Below, in pieces: positions 27,454 through 35,739 of a stretch of DNA of 64,000 nucleotides (position 1 is its first letter; each line of letters begins with the position of its first letter). The stretch comes from Myxococcota bacterium (GTDB lineage: Bacteria > Myxococcota_A > Bradymonadia > UBA7976 > UBA1532). The stretch is from assembly GCA_963169045.1 (NCBI GenBank), contig CAUJDF010000044.1:310001-374000 (forward strand), given 5' to 3'. Made by a program: the position numbers and the translations under genes. Below the pieces are notes generated by a model. That model saw only the letters and a list, made by a program, of their open reading frames with translations. It ran no database searches and was not told the origin of the DNA.

Positions 27454-28151
27454 GCCGACCACCCCTGGCAGGCGGCGACGCGCGCGCGGAAGTCCGCCTG
27501 CGCGCGTACGAGCTCTCCCACCACCGTGCCGCCCTGCAGGTGGAGCACGCGGTCGCACACCGAGGTCGGCAGGTAGGGGGCCGAGGCGGTGAGGATCACC
27601 GTCGCCCCCGACGCCGCCGCGTCGCGCAGGGCGGTCGTGAGTCGCGCCAGGCCATCGCCGTCCAGCCCCTCGGCGGGGCCGTCCAGCAAGAAGAGGCGCG
27701 GCCGACGCACCCACGTCCGCGCGAGCAGCAGTCGCCGCTGCTCGCCCGTGGACAGGCCCTCGACCGGCCGGTCGAGCCGGTCCTTAAGGCCGAAACGCTG
27801 CACCGCCTCGTCGATGCGCGCGGCGCGCTCGCTCCGCGGGACCGCGTCGAGCGCGGCCCACAGCCGAAGCCAGCGCGACGCGTTGAGGTCGCCCGGCCCG
27901 GGCGGCCCCGCCGCGAGCAGCGCCGCGGCCTCGCGCAGCTTCGCCGGGCGCTTCGTCACGTCCCGCCCCTCGAGCAACAGGCGGCCACGGGCGATGCCCC
28001 GCAGGCCGGCGGCGACCTCGAGCACGGTGGTCTTGCCCGCGCCGGTGGTGCCGGCGAGGCCCAGGACCTCACCCGGGCGCACCGTGAACGAGCAGCGATC
28101 GAGTCGGGTGACGCCGCGGTCGACGACGACGACGCCCTTCAGCTCCAGCAA
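27450..28151 (-). CDS. ABC-type ATP-binding protein with degenerate catalytic residues
   Basis: This 233-residue protein has the fold of an ABC nucleotide-binding subunit: Walker A GTTGAGKTT (34-42) and signature LSTGEQRR (133-140) are sound. The rest of the active site is not. Walker B reads LFLLDGPAEGLD, with Gly158 where the catalytic Glu belongs. The switch His position is Ser190 (TVILTASAP), and no Q-loop Gln is visible around 80-85. It should bind ATP but hydrolyse it poorly, unless it pairs with an intact partner; no second ABC ATPase is encoded here. It lies in the MoxR cluster, 55 bases after the preceding gene. Confidence 0.88.
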   Translation of the reverse strand: MLELKGVVVVDRGVTRLDRCSFTVRPGEVLGLAGTTGAGKTTVLEVAAGLRGIARGRLLLEGRDVTKRPAKLREAAALLAAGPPGPGDLNASRWLRLWAALDAVPRSERAARIDEAVQRFGLKDRLDRPVEGLSTGEQRRLLLARTWVRRPRLFLLDGPAEGLDGDGLARLTTALRDAAASGATVILTASAPYLPTSVCDRVLHLQGGTVVGELVRAQADFRARVAACQGWSA

Positions 28152-28206
28152 GGCGATCTGCTCCGGATCACGCGTCGGATGGGCGGAGATCGCACGGCAC
28201 GGCCGC

Positions 28207-29733
28207 TCAGGGCAAGGGCGGCGCGACGGCGGCGCCCTCGGTTCCGGCTTCGAGCACCACGGGCTCGGACGCCGAGGCGCCGGTCAGGTCGACGCGCCAC
28301 GCGGCGAGGACGCCGGGCGCCGCGGGGAACGGCACCGGCGCCTCCCCCTCGAGCGGTCGCAGCGGCAGGCCGGCGAGGGGGCCGGCGGGCCAGGCGGGCA
28401 GGTTGGCCGACGCCTCACCGACCGCGCGCGTCGCCACGTCCTCGGCGCGGGCGCCCTGCAGGCGCGCGAAGAACGCCAGGCGCCGCCGTTCGCCCGGTTC
28501 GCCGCCGAGGATCCACCACGCGGCGCCGGGGCCCGAGGCGAGACAGGCGCCCCGGGGCGAGGCGTCCTCGAGGGCCATGGCGGGCCAACCTTCGAGGAAT
28601 CGCCCGCCGCCCGACACGAGCGTCAGGTCGACGGTGCCGATCGCCAGCGCCTCGCCCGCCACCGGGACGTACAGCACCACGCCCTCGTCGATGGTCTGGG
28701 TCGCGCCGACGGGCGACAGGAACGCCGCGGCGGTCACCGGCGCCGCGCCGAGCAGGAGGGCCGTGACGGGCCGCCGACGGGCCAGGAGGCCCAGCAGAGC
28801 CAGCGCGAGCGGCAGCGCCCACGTCCAGGCGGCGAACGGCGCGCCCTGGTGGGGGGCCAGCGGCGGCCGCTGTTCGAGCCAGCCGAGCAGCGCCCCCAGG
28901 GGATCCTCGCCGAGGCCGAACAGCGCGTCGGCGACCGCCCCCCGCTCGAGGTCGCCGAAGCGCACCGAGGTCACGCGGACGCGGCCGAGGCCCAGCGGCA
29001 CCTCGACGACCACCGGCGCGCCGTCGGCCACGACCGTGGCGCGCGCGCCCGCGCCGGGCACGAGCTCCACCCGGCCGGTACAGGCCGGCAGGGCGTGGCG
29101 CAGCGCCGCGCCGGGGCGCGCGGGCTCGCCGAAGCGGACCGGCGCCAACCCGGCCAGCAGCTCGTCCGCGCCCGCACCGTCCCCGCCGGCGACCACCAGC
29201 GTCGAGCCGGCGACGACCGCCCCGCGGACGGCGTCGCGGGCCTCCGGCGAGAGGCGCGACAGATCCGCAGCCGAGACGAGGATCAGCGGCGCGAAGCGGA
29301 GCGCCGCGAAGGTCGTCGGCACCTGCTCGGGCGCGATGCTCTCGAGCGGCGGCCCCTGCTCGCCGAGCGCGCCGGCGACGGCGGTGCGCTCGGGACCGCG
29401 GTGACCGATGAACAGCGCCGGCGCGCCCGCGGGGAAGGCCACCGGCGGCACCGCGATCGGCGTCATCGCCCCCACGGGCCCGGCCTGCAGGCGCGGCGCC
29501 GGTCCGGACGAACCGTCCACGCACTGCACGAACCAGGGCGCCTCGCCGTAGCCGGGCACCGGCAGGTGCGGCGGCGCGCCGTCCGCGGGGCCCACGCCCG
29601 CCTCCATCGGGTGGACGGTCGCGTTGACGAGCGTCACCCGCACGCCGCCGCCGTCACCGGCCGGCGTGACCTCGGGCGCCGCCGCCGCGACGGCGGGTGC
29701 GAGCACAATCAGCAATGAAAGCGGGTACTTCAC
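28207..29733 (-). CDS. Exported membrane protein with GATase-like domain
   Basis: This protein has about 508 residues. The GTG start gives the signal MKYPLSLLIVLAPAVAAAA. It has an extracytoplasmic N-terminal part with a Rossmann/amidotransferase-like core lacking obvious catalytic residues (PLILVSAADLSRL, AVVAGSTLVVAGGDGAG). Two membrane helices follow around residues 290-340 (WTWALPLALALLGLLARRR), then a beta-rich C-terminal domain. Proteins of this general layout accompany MoxR clusters in other bacteria. The start overlaps the upstream stop as GTGA. Function unknown. Confidence 0.75.
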   Translation of the reverse strand: MKYPLSLLIVLAPAVAAAAPEVTPAGDGGGVRVTLVNATVHPMEAGVGPADGAPPHLPVPGYGEAPWFVQCVDGSSGPAPRLQAGPVGAMTPIAVPPVAFPAGAPALFIGHRGPERTAVAGALGEQGPPLESIAPEQVPTTFAALRFAPLILVSAADLSRLSPEARDAVRGAVVAGSTLVVAGGDGAGADELLAGLAPVRFGEPARPGAALRHALPACTGRVELVPGAGARATVVADGAPVVVEVPLGLGRVRVTSVRFGDLERGAVADALFGLGEDPLGALLGWLEQRPPLAPHQGAPFAAWTWALPLALALLGLLARRRPVTALLLGAAPVTAAAFLSPVGATQTIDEGVVLYVPVAGEALAIGTVDLTLVSGGGRFLEGWPAMALEDASPRGACLASGPGAAWWILGGEPGERRRLAFFARLQGARAEDVATRAVGEASANLPAWPAGPLAGLPLRPLEGEAPVPFPAAPGVLAAWRVDLTGASASEPVVLEAGTEGAAVAPPLP

Positions 29734-30800
29734 TCGATGATGCCGCCGGCCCGCAGCGCGTGGTTCAGGCTCGTCACCGCCCGGGAGGTGGCGAGCAACG
29801 GGTTGCCCTCCCAGTACTTCGGATCGTCGTTGACCCAGGAGCCGTCGGGGCGCTGGAGCGCGACGAGCCGCGTGGCGAGATCCGCTGCCCAGTCGCGGTG
29901 CCGCCCCTTCTCGTCGGGCACCAGGCGCTCGCCGTAGGCGTCGAGGGCCGTCGCCGCCGACTGGTAGTAGAAGTAGAGGCTGGTCGCCCCCTGCCCCGGG
30001 TGCTGGTGGAAATCGTAGTGTTTTCGCACCCATGCCCAGGCGGCGACCACCCGCGGGTCGTCTCTGGCGGCCCGCGTGAAGACCAGGCTCTTGAGCCCGG
30101 CGAAGGTCATCGCGCCATAGCTCCTCGCGCCGATGGCGTTGCCCGGCTCGTAGACGAAGCCGCCATCGTCCCCAGCCCACGGCTGGTCGTTGGACTCGCT
30201 GCGGTTCTGGCAGCGCGTCACGAACACCTGCGCCTTGGCCCAGACGTCGCTGTCGGGGTCGAAGTCCGTCCGGCGGAGCGCGTCGAGCGCGTGCACGAGG
30301 TTCGACAGGTCGGGGCGCTCGTCGCCGCCGTAGCCGATGCCGCCGTAGGACTTGTCGGCCGAGGTGAACTTGTGGTCCTCGTCGACCTGGAAGCGCACGA
30401 GGAAGCGTTGCCCGCCCGCGATCGGCTTCGCGTACCTGGCGGGGTCGAGCAGGTGCAGCGCCACGATCGCCAGGGCAGTGTTGTAGGTCGGCGTCGCGTC
30501 GCCGGTGATCGCGCCGTCGGCGCGCTGCTGGCCGACGAGCCACTCGCTGGCGCGCGCGATGAACGGGCCGTCCGCGTCGCGATACCGGCGCGGGCTCTCG
30601 GCGAACGCCTGCAGGGTCATCGCCGTGAGGCCGACGTGGTTGCCGTAGGAGCCGTTCGCTTCCTGCTTGGACCGCAGGAACTCGAGACCGCGGTCGATGG
30701 CGCGGCGCGCCCTCTCGGCCAACGCCGCGTCCAGCTTCGGCGCCGCCAGCGCGGGCATCGCGACGCACAGGAGCGCCGCGGCCAGCAGCCGATGCCTCAT
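29730..30800 (-). CDS. Exported prenyltransferase/squalene-cyclase-fold repeat protein
   Basis: This 356-residue protein has a Sec signal (MRHRLLAAALLCVAMPALAA) and an alpha/alpha toroid built of prenyltransferase/squalene-oxidase repeats. Examples are FLRSKQEANGSYGNHVGLTA, LVGQQRADGAITGDATPTYN, DDGGFVYEPGN and LVALQRPDGSWVNDDPKYWEG. The DxDD motif of squalene-hopene cyclases is not visible and export would be unusual for one, so a terpene cyclase role is unlikely. Exported proteins with this fold in such clusters may bind peptides or act like alpha-macroglobulin-type helical domains. Strong GGAGGG upstream; the ATG overlaps the preceding stop as ATGA. Confidence 0.88.
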   Translation of the reverse strand: MRHRLLAAALLCVAMPALAAPKLDAALAERARRAIDRGLEFLRSKQEANGSYGNHVGLTAMTLQAFAESPRRYRDADGPFIARASEWLVGQQRADGAITGDATPTYNTALAIVALHLLDPARYAKPIAGGQRFLVRFQVDEDHKFTSADKSYGGIGYGGDERPDLSNLVHALDALRRTDFDPDSDVWAKAQVFVTRCQNRSESNDQPWAGDDGGFVYEPGNAIGARSYGAMTFAGLKSLVFTRAARDDPRVVAAWAWVRKHYDFHQHPGQGATSLYFYYQSAATALDAYGERLVPDEKGRHRDWAADLATRLVALQRPDGSWVNDDPKYWEGNPLLATSRAVTSLNHALRAGGIIE

Positions 30801-31507
30801 GCCACCCTCCTCTCGGGAGACCGCGCGGCGCGCACCGCGAGCGCCGCGCCGGCCACCGCCGCCGCGGCGAACGCGCCGGTCCCGTAGAACCAGGGTAACG
30901 GGCGGGTCTCGACGACGCCGCTGAGGGTGAGTGCGTAGAAGTGCCCATCCTGCAGGGTGGGCAGCCCCGCCGCGGCCAGGGCCGCGCCCGACGGGTGCAG
31001 CCCGACGGCCAGCGTCGAGGGCCAGGGCGCCAGCGCCGGCACCGAGAGCCACGTCACGGCCCACCAGGGGGCCGTGTAGAGCACGATCGAGGCGATCCAG
31101 AGGGTCGCCCACGCGGCGCCGACGGAGGCGGCGCGGCGATCGAGCGCGTCGGCGGCGCACACCAGCATCGCCGTCCACGAGAACAGCGAGGCCGCGGCCA
31201 GGGGGGCCCTCGGCAGCGCGATGACGAGGCCCGTCGCCACGACGAGGAGCGCCGGCGCCAGCTCCGCGAGGACGAGCCGCCCGGCGGCGGGCGCGGCGCG
31301 CAGGGCGGCGCGCAGGCCCTCGGCGCGGCGGCGGACGTCGCGGCCGAGGACGAGCCACGGTGCGGCCAGCGACAGCAGGCCGAGGACGTGGATGCGCGCC
31401 GACGTGTTCTCGGGCAGCCACCAGGGCAGGCTCGCCACCACGGCCAGCCCGACGGCCAGCCGATAGCGCGCGCGGCGCAGGATCCACGCCCACACGTCGG
31501 TCGGCAC
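30797..31507 (-). CDS. Polytopic membrane protein heading the MoxR cluster
   Basis: This 236-residue integral membrane protein has about six hydrophobic helices (for example YRLAVGLAVVASLPWWLP, LLVVATGLVIALP, AATLWIASIVLYTAPWW). The overall size and helix layout are those of an ABC-2-type permease, which would suit the ABC ATPase encoded three genes later, but no diagnostic motif is present. It begins 13 bases after the VanZ-like gene, so it may be read from the same transcript. Confidence 0.7.
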   Translation of the reverse strand: MPTDVWAWILRRARYRLAVGLAVVASLPWWLPENTSARIHVLGLLSLAAPWLVLGRDVRRRAEGLRAALRAAPAAGRLVLAELAPALLVVATGLVIALPRAPLAAASLFSWTAMLVCAADALDRRAASVGAAWATLWIASIVLYTAPWWAVTWLSVPALAPWPSTLAVGLHPSGAALAAAGLPTLQDGHFYALTLSGVVETRPLPWFYGTGAFAAAAVAGAALAVRAARSPERRVA

Positions 31508-31520
31508 CCTCTCCCGTGAA

Positions 31521-31892
31521 TCAGGAAGCGGGCCGCATCCTACGCGCGGCGCGGCGTCGGCTCAACACCCACACGCCGGCCGCCGCGCCGGCCGCGTCCG
31601 CCACCATGTCTCCCACGCTGGGCGACCGGTGCGGGACGTAGGCCTGATGGATCTCGTCGCCGATGCCCCAGAGCACGCCCCCGCCCCACGCCAGCAGCCC
31701 ACGGCCGGGCCCCATCGCGTAGCTCAACGCGGCGCCCAGCGGCGCGTACAGGGCGAAGTGCACGACCTTGTCAAGGCCCGGCAGGGGGACGTCCGGGTAG
31801 TCGGAGCCGGGACGCGAGGACAGGAGGAAGATCAGGACCGCCTGAGCGAGCGGCCAGAGCCAGCGGCCGGCCCTACATCTTGTATTTGCCAA
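31521..31892 (-). CDS. VanZ-like membrane protein
   Basis: This 123-residue protein has about four membrane helices and the VanZ-type pattern: LDKVVHFALYAPLGAALSY and a second-half DEIHQAYVPHRSPSVGDMVADAAGA. VanZ-like proteins occur in many bacteria; the namesake gives teicoplanin resistance, but most have no known role. The ATG lies inside the last 20 bases of the preceding gene; no better start is seen downstream. Confidence 0.9.
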   Translation of the reverse strand: MANTRCRAGRWLWPLAQAVLIFLLSSRPGSDYPDVPLPGLDKVVHFALYAPLGAALSYAMGPGRGLLAWGGGVLWGIGDEIHQAYVPHRSPSVGDMVADAAGAAAGVWVLSRRRAARRMRPAS

Positions 31893-32427
31893 AGTCCTCG
31901 GGATCCATCGCCGCGAGGGCGTCGATCAGGCGGCGGCGCGCCTCGTCGTCGTCGGCGCTGGCGACGCGCGCCGCCGGCTCGGCGCGCTCGGTCTGCTCCT
32001 CGGTGGGCAGCGGGTGCGCGGCCTTGAGCACGGGGCCGGCGACGCGGATGGGCGCCGCCGTGCGCACTGCCAGCGCCACCGCGTCGGAGGGTCGGCAGTC
32101 GAGGCGCAGCTCGGAGCCATCGTCGCGCTCGAGCACGAGCGTGGCGAAGAACGTGCCCTCCTGCAGGTGCGTGACGTCGATGCGCACCACGTGCGCGCCC
32201 AGGCCCTCGATCGCCGTCTTGAGCAGGTCGTGGGTCATCGGGCGCGGCCAGCGATGCCCTTCGAGCTCGGCGGCGATGGCGCCGGCCTCGAACGCGCCGA
32301 TCCAGATCGGCAGGACCAGGCGCCCGCCGTGGTCCTGCAACAGCAGGATGGGCATGTTCGTGTTCGGATCGAGGGTGAGGCCGCGCACCGAGAAGTCGAC
32401 GTAGCGGACGTCCTGAGCGCTGCTCAT
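31873..32427 (-). CDS. Bifunctional nuclease-domain (DUF151/BFN) protein
   Basis: This 184-residue protein contains a BFN domain: LPIWIGAFEAGAIAAELEG, RPMTHDLLKTAIEGLGA, TFFATLVLERDDG and RPSDAVALAVRTAAPIRVA are the family's standard segments. The plant founder has RNase and DNase activity; bacterial members are largely uncharacterised. A charged helical tail of about 40 residues follows. The start is supported by GGAGG, and its ATG overlaps the RNA methyltransferase stop as ATGA. Confidence 0.93.
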   Translation of the reverse strand: MSSAQDVRYVDFSVRGLTLDPNTNMPILLLQDHGGRLVLPIWIGAFEAGAIAAELEGHRWPRPMTHDLLKTAIEGLGAHVVRIDVTHLQEGTFFATLVLERDDGSELRLDCRPSDAVALAVRTAAPIRVAGPVLKAAHPLPTEEQTERAEPAARVASADDDEARRRLIDALAAMDPEDFGKYKM

Positions 32428-33737
32428 CGGCGACCTCCTCGGCGCGGGGGCGTCCCGCGCACCTGGTCCCTCTCCGTTCGGACGCTCGGGGAGCGTCGAT
32501 CGTCGCCGCGGCGGTCCAGGACTGCAAGAACCTCCACGTGTCCGGTGTGCGGGAACAGGTCGAACGAGGTGGCCTCCGCGAGGCGCCAGCCCGCCGCCAC
32601 GAGCGCCTCGACGTCGCGCGCCAGCGTCGCCGGATCGCAGGAGACGTAGACGATCCGGCGGGCGCCGACCCGTTCGGCCACCGAGGCGACCTGGCGGAAG
32701 CCGGCGCGCGGCGGATCCAGCAGCAGCGTCGGCCACTCGCCGCGGGGCGGCCGGGCGGCGTCGGCGCACGCTGCCGTCAACCGCTCGGAGAGGTTGCGGA
32801 ATCTGGCTTCGTCCCGCAGGCGCGCCACCGCGGCAGCGTCGCTCTCGATGGCCGTCACGCGCACGCCGGCGAGCGCGAGGGGGAGCGTGAAGTTGCCGCT
32901 GCCCGCGAAGAGCTCGAGGACGGGCCCCTCGCCCACGGCCGCGCGCACGGCCTCGACGAGGCGCGCGTTGCCCGGCTGGTGCGCCTGGACGAAGGACGCC
33001 GCCGGGTGCGGGACGCGCGCCGGCCCGAAGCGGTTGACGGGATCGCCGAACGTGCGCGGCGCGCGGCCCGGCTCCAGCAGCGCCGCGCCGTGGCAGCGCC
33101 CGGAGGCGGTCACGAACGCCTCGACGCCGGTCGCGAGCCCCGGCGCGTCGGGCAAGACCGCGATCGTGCCGGAGGCGGCGCCAGGGGCGGCGGTGAGGCG
33201 CATCGTGCCCTCGCCCGAGAAGCCGGGCAGGAGCGCGGCGCGGACGTCGGTCAGGAGCGCCTGCACCTCGGGCGTGACGACGGGACACAGGTCGACGTCG
33301 AGGAGGTCGCGGGTGCCCGCCGGTCGGAAGCCGAGGCGCCCGTCGGCCCAGTGGAGGCGCACCGTGCTGCGCCAGGCGCGAGCCGGCGGCGTGTGGACGA
33401 TCGGCCGCAGCGTCGGCGGCTCGCCCTGCCGCGAGGCCGCGCGGCCGAGGACACGGTGCACGTGGGCGTCGAGGGCGGCCCGCTGCGTCTCGTCCGGCAC
33501 CGTCTGCCACGGGCACCCGCCGCACCGTTCGAAGAGGCGGCAGAACGCGACGGCGGCTTCGGGACCGGCCTCGACGCGGCGCACGATCTCGGCGCGGGCG
33601 AAGCGCGGGCGCTCCTCGCAGACGACCGCCTCGACCACGTCGCCCGGCGCGGCGCCGCGCAGGAAGACGACCCGCCCGTCCGGCAGGTGCGCGATCACGT
33701 CGCCGCCGTAGGCCGGCCGCTCGACGACGAGCGTCAC
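32424..33737 (-). CDS. RNA 5-methyluridine methyltransferase (RlmD/TrmA family)
   Basis: This 437-residue SAM-dependent methyltransferase probably makes m5U in 23S rRNA or tRNA. An N-terminal TRAM-like domain precedes the iron-sulfur ligands CX5CX2C (CRLFERCGGC) with a fourth Cys in VDLCPVV. The SAM site is LELFAGSGNFTLPLA. The catalytic core has LLLDPPRAGF and YVSCDPATLARD with the nucleophilic Cys, and FPHTGHVE near the end. About 25 basic residues form an unusual C-terminal tail. Which paralogue (RlmD, RlmC or TrmA-like) cannot be settled from sequence alone. Confidence 0.9.
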   Translation of the reverse strand: MTLVVERPAYGGDVIAHLPDGRVVFLRGAAPGDVVEAVVCEERPRFARAEIVRRVEAGPEAAVAFCRLFERCGGCPWQTVPDETQRAALDAHVHRVLGRAASRQGEPPTLRPIVHTPPARAWRSTVRLHWADGRLGFRPAGTRDLLDVDLCPVVTPEVQALLTDVRAALLPGFSGEGTMRLTAAPGAASGTIAVLPDAPGLATGVEAFVTASGRCHGAALLEPGRAPRTFGDPVNRFGPARVPHPAASFVQAHQPGNARLVEAVRAAVGEGPVLELFAGSGNFTLPLALAGVRVTAIESDAAAVARLRDEARFRNLSERLTAACADAARPPRGEWPTLLLDPPRAGFRQVASVAERVGARRIVYVSCDPATLARDVEALVAAGWRLAEATSFDLFPHTGHVEVLAVLDRRGDDRRSPSVRTERDQVRGTPPRRGGRR

Positions 33738-33750
33738 GCGCTCGCGCGGC

Positions 33751-34329
33751 TCAGGTGTCGATGAATCGCTGATAGGGAGGCCCTCGGCGCAGGGTGAAGT
33801 CGAAGGAGCCCCGCAAACGGCCCAGGAGCGCCCCCGTGCGGGCGTCGCGGACGACCAGCTCCTCGACGCGACCGGCCACGCGGTCGCCCTTGTCGATGCC
33901 GAAGTCGGTGAAGACGATTCGCCCGCGCAGATCGAAGCTCTGGGTGCTCTCCGGGCAGGTGTCGGCGAGGACGAGCGCGGCGCGGATGTCCCGCTCGGGG
34001 CCGATCTCGAGCCCCTGCCCCAGCTGGCCGCGCAGCAAGCGCACGTCGCGAATCTCGATCAACAGGCCGTCGGTCGTCGCCAGCGCCTGGCCGCCGTGCT
34101 GCATGCGGATGAAGGCCGCGTCCTCGAACCGCTCGAGCGCGAAGAAGTCGACGTCGAGGTCGAAGGCGGCGCACTCGTCCGCGGGCACGTCGGGCAGGCA
34201 GACCCAGCGGTCCTCGTCGCCGCGCGACTCGCAGTCGGGCACGACGAGGCTGCCCACGATCTCGCCGGAGCCCTGGTCCTCGCCGCACCCCCCGGCGAGG
34301 AGCGACAGCAGAAGCGCGATGCGTCTCAC
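33751..34329 (-). CDS. Putative lipoprotein
   Basis: This is a lipoprotein of about 192 residues. The GTG start gives MRRIALLLSLLAGGC with the lipid Cys at 15; longer in-frame starts do not place a signal at the N-terminus. The mature part holds several Cys residues and beta-type segments (FDLDVDFFALERFEDAAF, RGRIVFTDFGIDKGDRVAGRVEEL). The family is not recognised; proteins of this style are common in Myxococcota. The start overlaps the DUF62 gene's stop as GTGA, and the RNA methyltransferase gene follows after 13 bases. Confidence 0.78.
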   Translation of the reverse strand: MRRIALLLSLLAGGCGEDQGSGEIVGSLVVPDCESRGDEDRWVCLPDVPADECAAFDLDVDFFALERFEDAAFIRMQHGGQALATTDGLLIEIRDVRLLRGQLGQGLEIGPERDIRAALVLADTCPESTQSFDLRGRIVFTDFGIDKGDRVAGRVEELVVRDARTGALLGRLRGSFDFTLRRGPPYQRFIDT

Positions 34330-35117
34330 GGGGCGGATGATGGAGGCAGGTCGGGCGTGAAGCAAGCGACGGGGGTGCCGGCGCGCGCACCGAGGCGGGC
34401 CGCGGCCGAGCCGTCGCGCACCGCGACCTCGAGCGTGCCCTCGCTGCCCACGACGACCAGGAGCGCTTCGGCAGGCACGGCGGCGTAGGCCGGAGACGGT
34501 CCCTGCACGGCGACGCCGGCGATTTCGAGCCGAAGGGGGCCGGGCAACGGCGGCAGGTCGGTGATCAGGTTGCCGTAGCGATCGACCTCCACGACGCGGC
34601 CGCGCCACACGCCCCCGGGATCACGGACGGGCCGCGGCGCGTCCAGGCGTACCCAGTCGTCGACCGGCGACCCGACGGCCTCGAGCGGCAGACCGGCGGC
34701 CAGCGCGCCCGCCACCGGCGCGAAGACGTCGCGCCCATGGAACGTGCGGCTCGGCGTGCCGCGCCAGAGCGAGCGCTCCGTGAGCGCGCGCGCCTCCGTC
34801 ACGCCGCCCAGCGCCTCGGCCGCCTCGATCAGGACGCCGTTGTCGGGCCCGACGAAGACGTGCCCGCCTGCCCGGAGCGCCAGCGGCCGCCGATCGGAGC
34901 CCACGCCGGGATCGACGACGACGAGGTGCACCGTTCCGGGCGGAAAGCACGGGGCCGCCCGCCGGAGCACGCGCGCCGCCTTCACCACGTCCCCCGGCGG
35001 CACGTGGTGCGCGAGGTCCGCGAGCACCGCGCCCGGCGCGCGCCCGAGCAGGACGCCGCGCATCGCGCCGACGAAGCCGTCCTCGTCGCCGAAGTCGGTG
35101 AGGAGCGTGACGATCAC
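34326..35117 (-). CDS. S-adenosyl-L-methionine hydrolase (DUF62 / hydroxide adenosyltransferase)
   Basis: This 263-residue protein is of the DUF62 family, which cleaves SAM to adenosine and methionine using water and is related to the fluorinase and chlorinase. Key segments: ITLLTDFGDEDGFVGAMRGV-type opening, DLAHHVPPGDV, GTVHLVVVDPGVGSDRRPL, FVGPDNGVL, FHGRDVFAPVAGALA and VVEVDRYGNLITDL. The Asp/Arg/His signature of hydrolases (DPGVGSxRR, FHGRD) favours hydroxide over halide chemistry. It is encoded just upstream of a SAM-using methyltransferase but separated from it by a lipoprotein gene. Confidence 0.92.
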   Translation of the reverse strand: MIVTLLTDFGDEDGFVGAMRGVLLGRAPGAVLADLAHHVPPGDVVKAARVLRRAAPCFPPGTVHLVVVDPGVGSDRRPLALRAGGHVFVGPDNGVLIEAAEALGGVTEARALTERSLWRGTPSRTFHGRDVFAPVAGALAAGLPLEAVGSPVDDWVRLDAPRPVRDPGGVWRGRVVEVDRYGNLITDLPPLPGPLRLEIAGVAVQGPSPAYAAVPAEALLVVVGSEGTLEVAVRDGSAAARLGARAGTPVACFTPDLPPSSAP

Positions 35118-35121
35118 CGGC

Positions 35122-35739
35122 TCACTCGGTCAGGCGCACCCGCACCCGGACCTTGAAGTTGAGGCGCAGCTTCAGCGCCTCCGCAGGGATCGGACGGTTC
35201 GGCTCGAGCGTGAGTCGCGTGCTCGCGAGCAGGGTGAAGCGCAGCGCTTCGAGGATGCCCGACGCGATCTCGAGGCTGCCGTCGGCGTACTCGAGCTCGC
35301 GCGTCGCGATCGCACGCTCCGCGGCGACGCCCACCGTGCGCCCCAGGAGGGCGGTCTCCGCCGACGTCCGCGCCTCGTAGGGGCCGATCTCGACGGCCAC
35401 CGGTTCGATCGCCACCGGCAGCCGGTTCGGATCGCCCACCTCGTACTCCACCTCGCGCAGCTCGACGCCTTCGAGACGGTCGCGCTCGCCCTCGATGAGG
35501 TCGGCCTCGTCGTGACGGCCCTGCTCGCGCAGGACGGCGACGAGATCCATGGGGACGGGCACCACGACGTCGAGGCGGGCGGCGGTCGGCGACGCGGGCA
35601 GCGCCTGCTGCGGGAGGCGGACGAAGGCCGGGATCTCGGCCTCGACGGTGATCAGGCTGGCCTCATCGGCGCCGACGGCGTCGACGAAGTCCGCGCAGCC
35701 GGCGAACAGGAGCGCCGAGAGAACGTACACGGCGCGCAT
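35122..35739 (-). CDS. Putative lipoprotein
   Basis: This 205-residue lipoprotein begins MRAVYVLSALLFAGC (Cys15). The mature region looks beta-rich, with an alternating ending (LKLRLNFKVRVRVRL) that suggests a beta-sheet edge. No named family is recognised. The ATG overlaps the stop of the RING-like gene as TGATG and has GGGAGG upstream; the DUF62 gene starts four bases after its stop. Confidence 0.8.
   Translation of the reverse strand: MRAVYVLSALLFAGCADFVDAVGADEASLITVEAEIPAFVRLPQQALPASPTAARLDVVVPVPMDLVAVLREQGRHDEADLIEGERDRLEGVELREVEYEVGDPNRLPVAIEPVAVEIGPYEARTSAETALLGRTVGVAAERAIATRELEYADGSLEIASGILEALRFTLLASTRLTLEPNRPIPAEALKLRLNFKVRVRVRLTE

Noticed and set aside
29730-30800. Squalene-hopene cyclase for hopanoid synthesis
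   Set aside because: The protein is half the usual size, is exported and lacks a visible DxDD motif.
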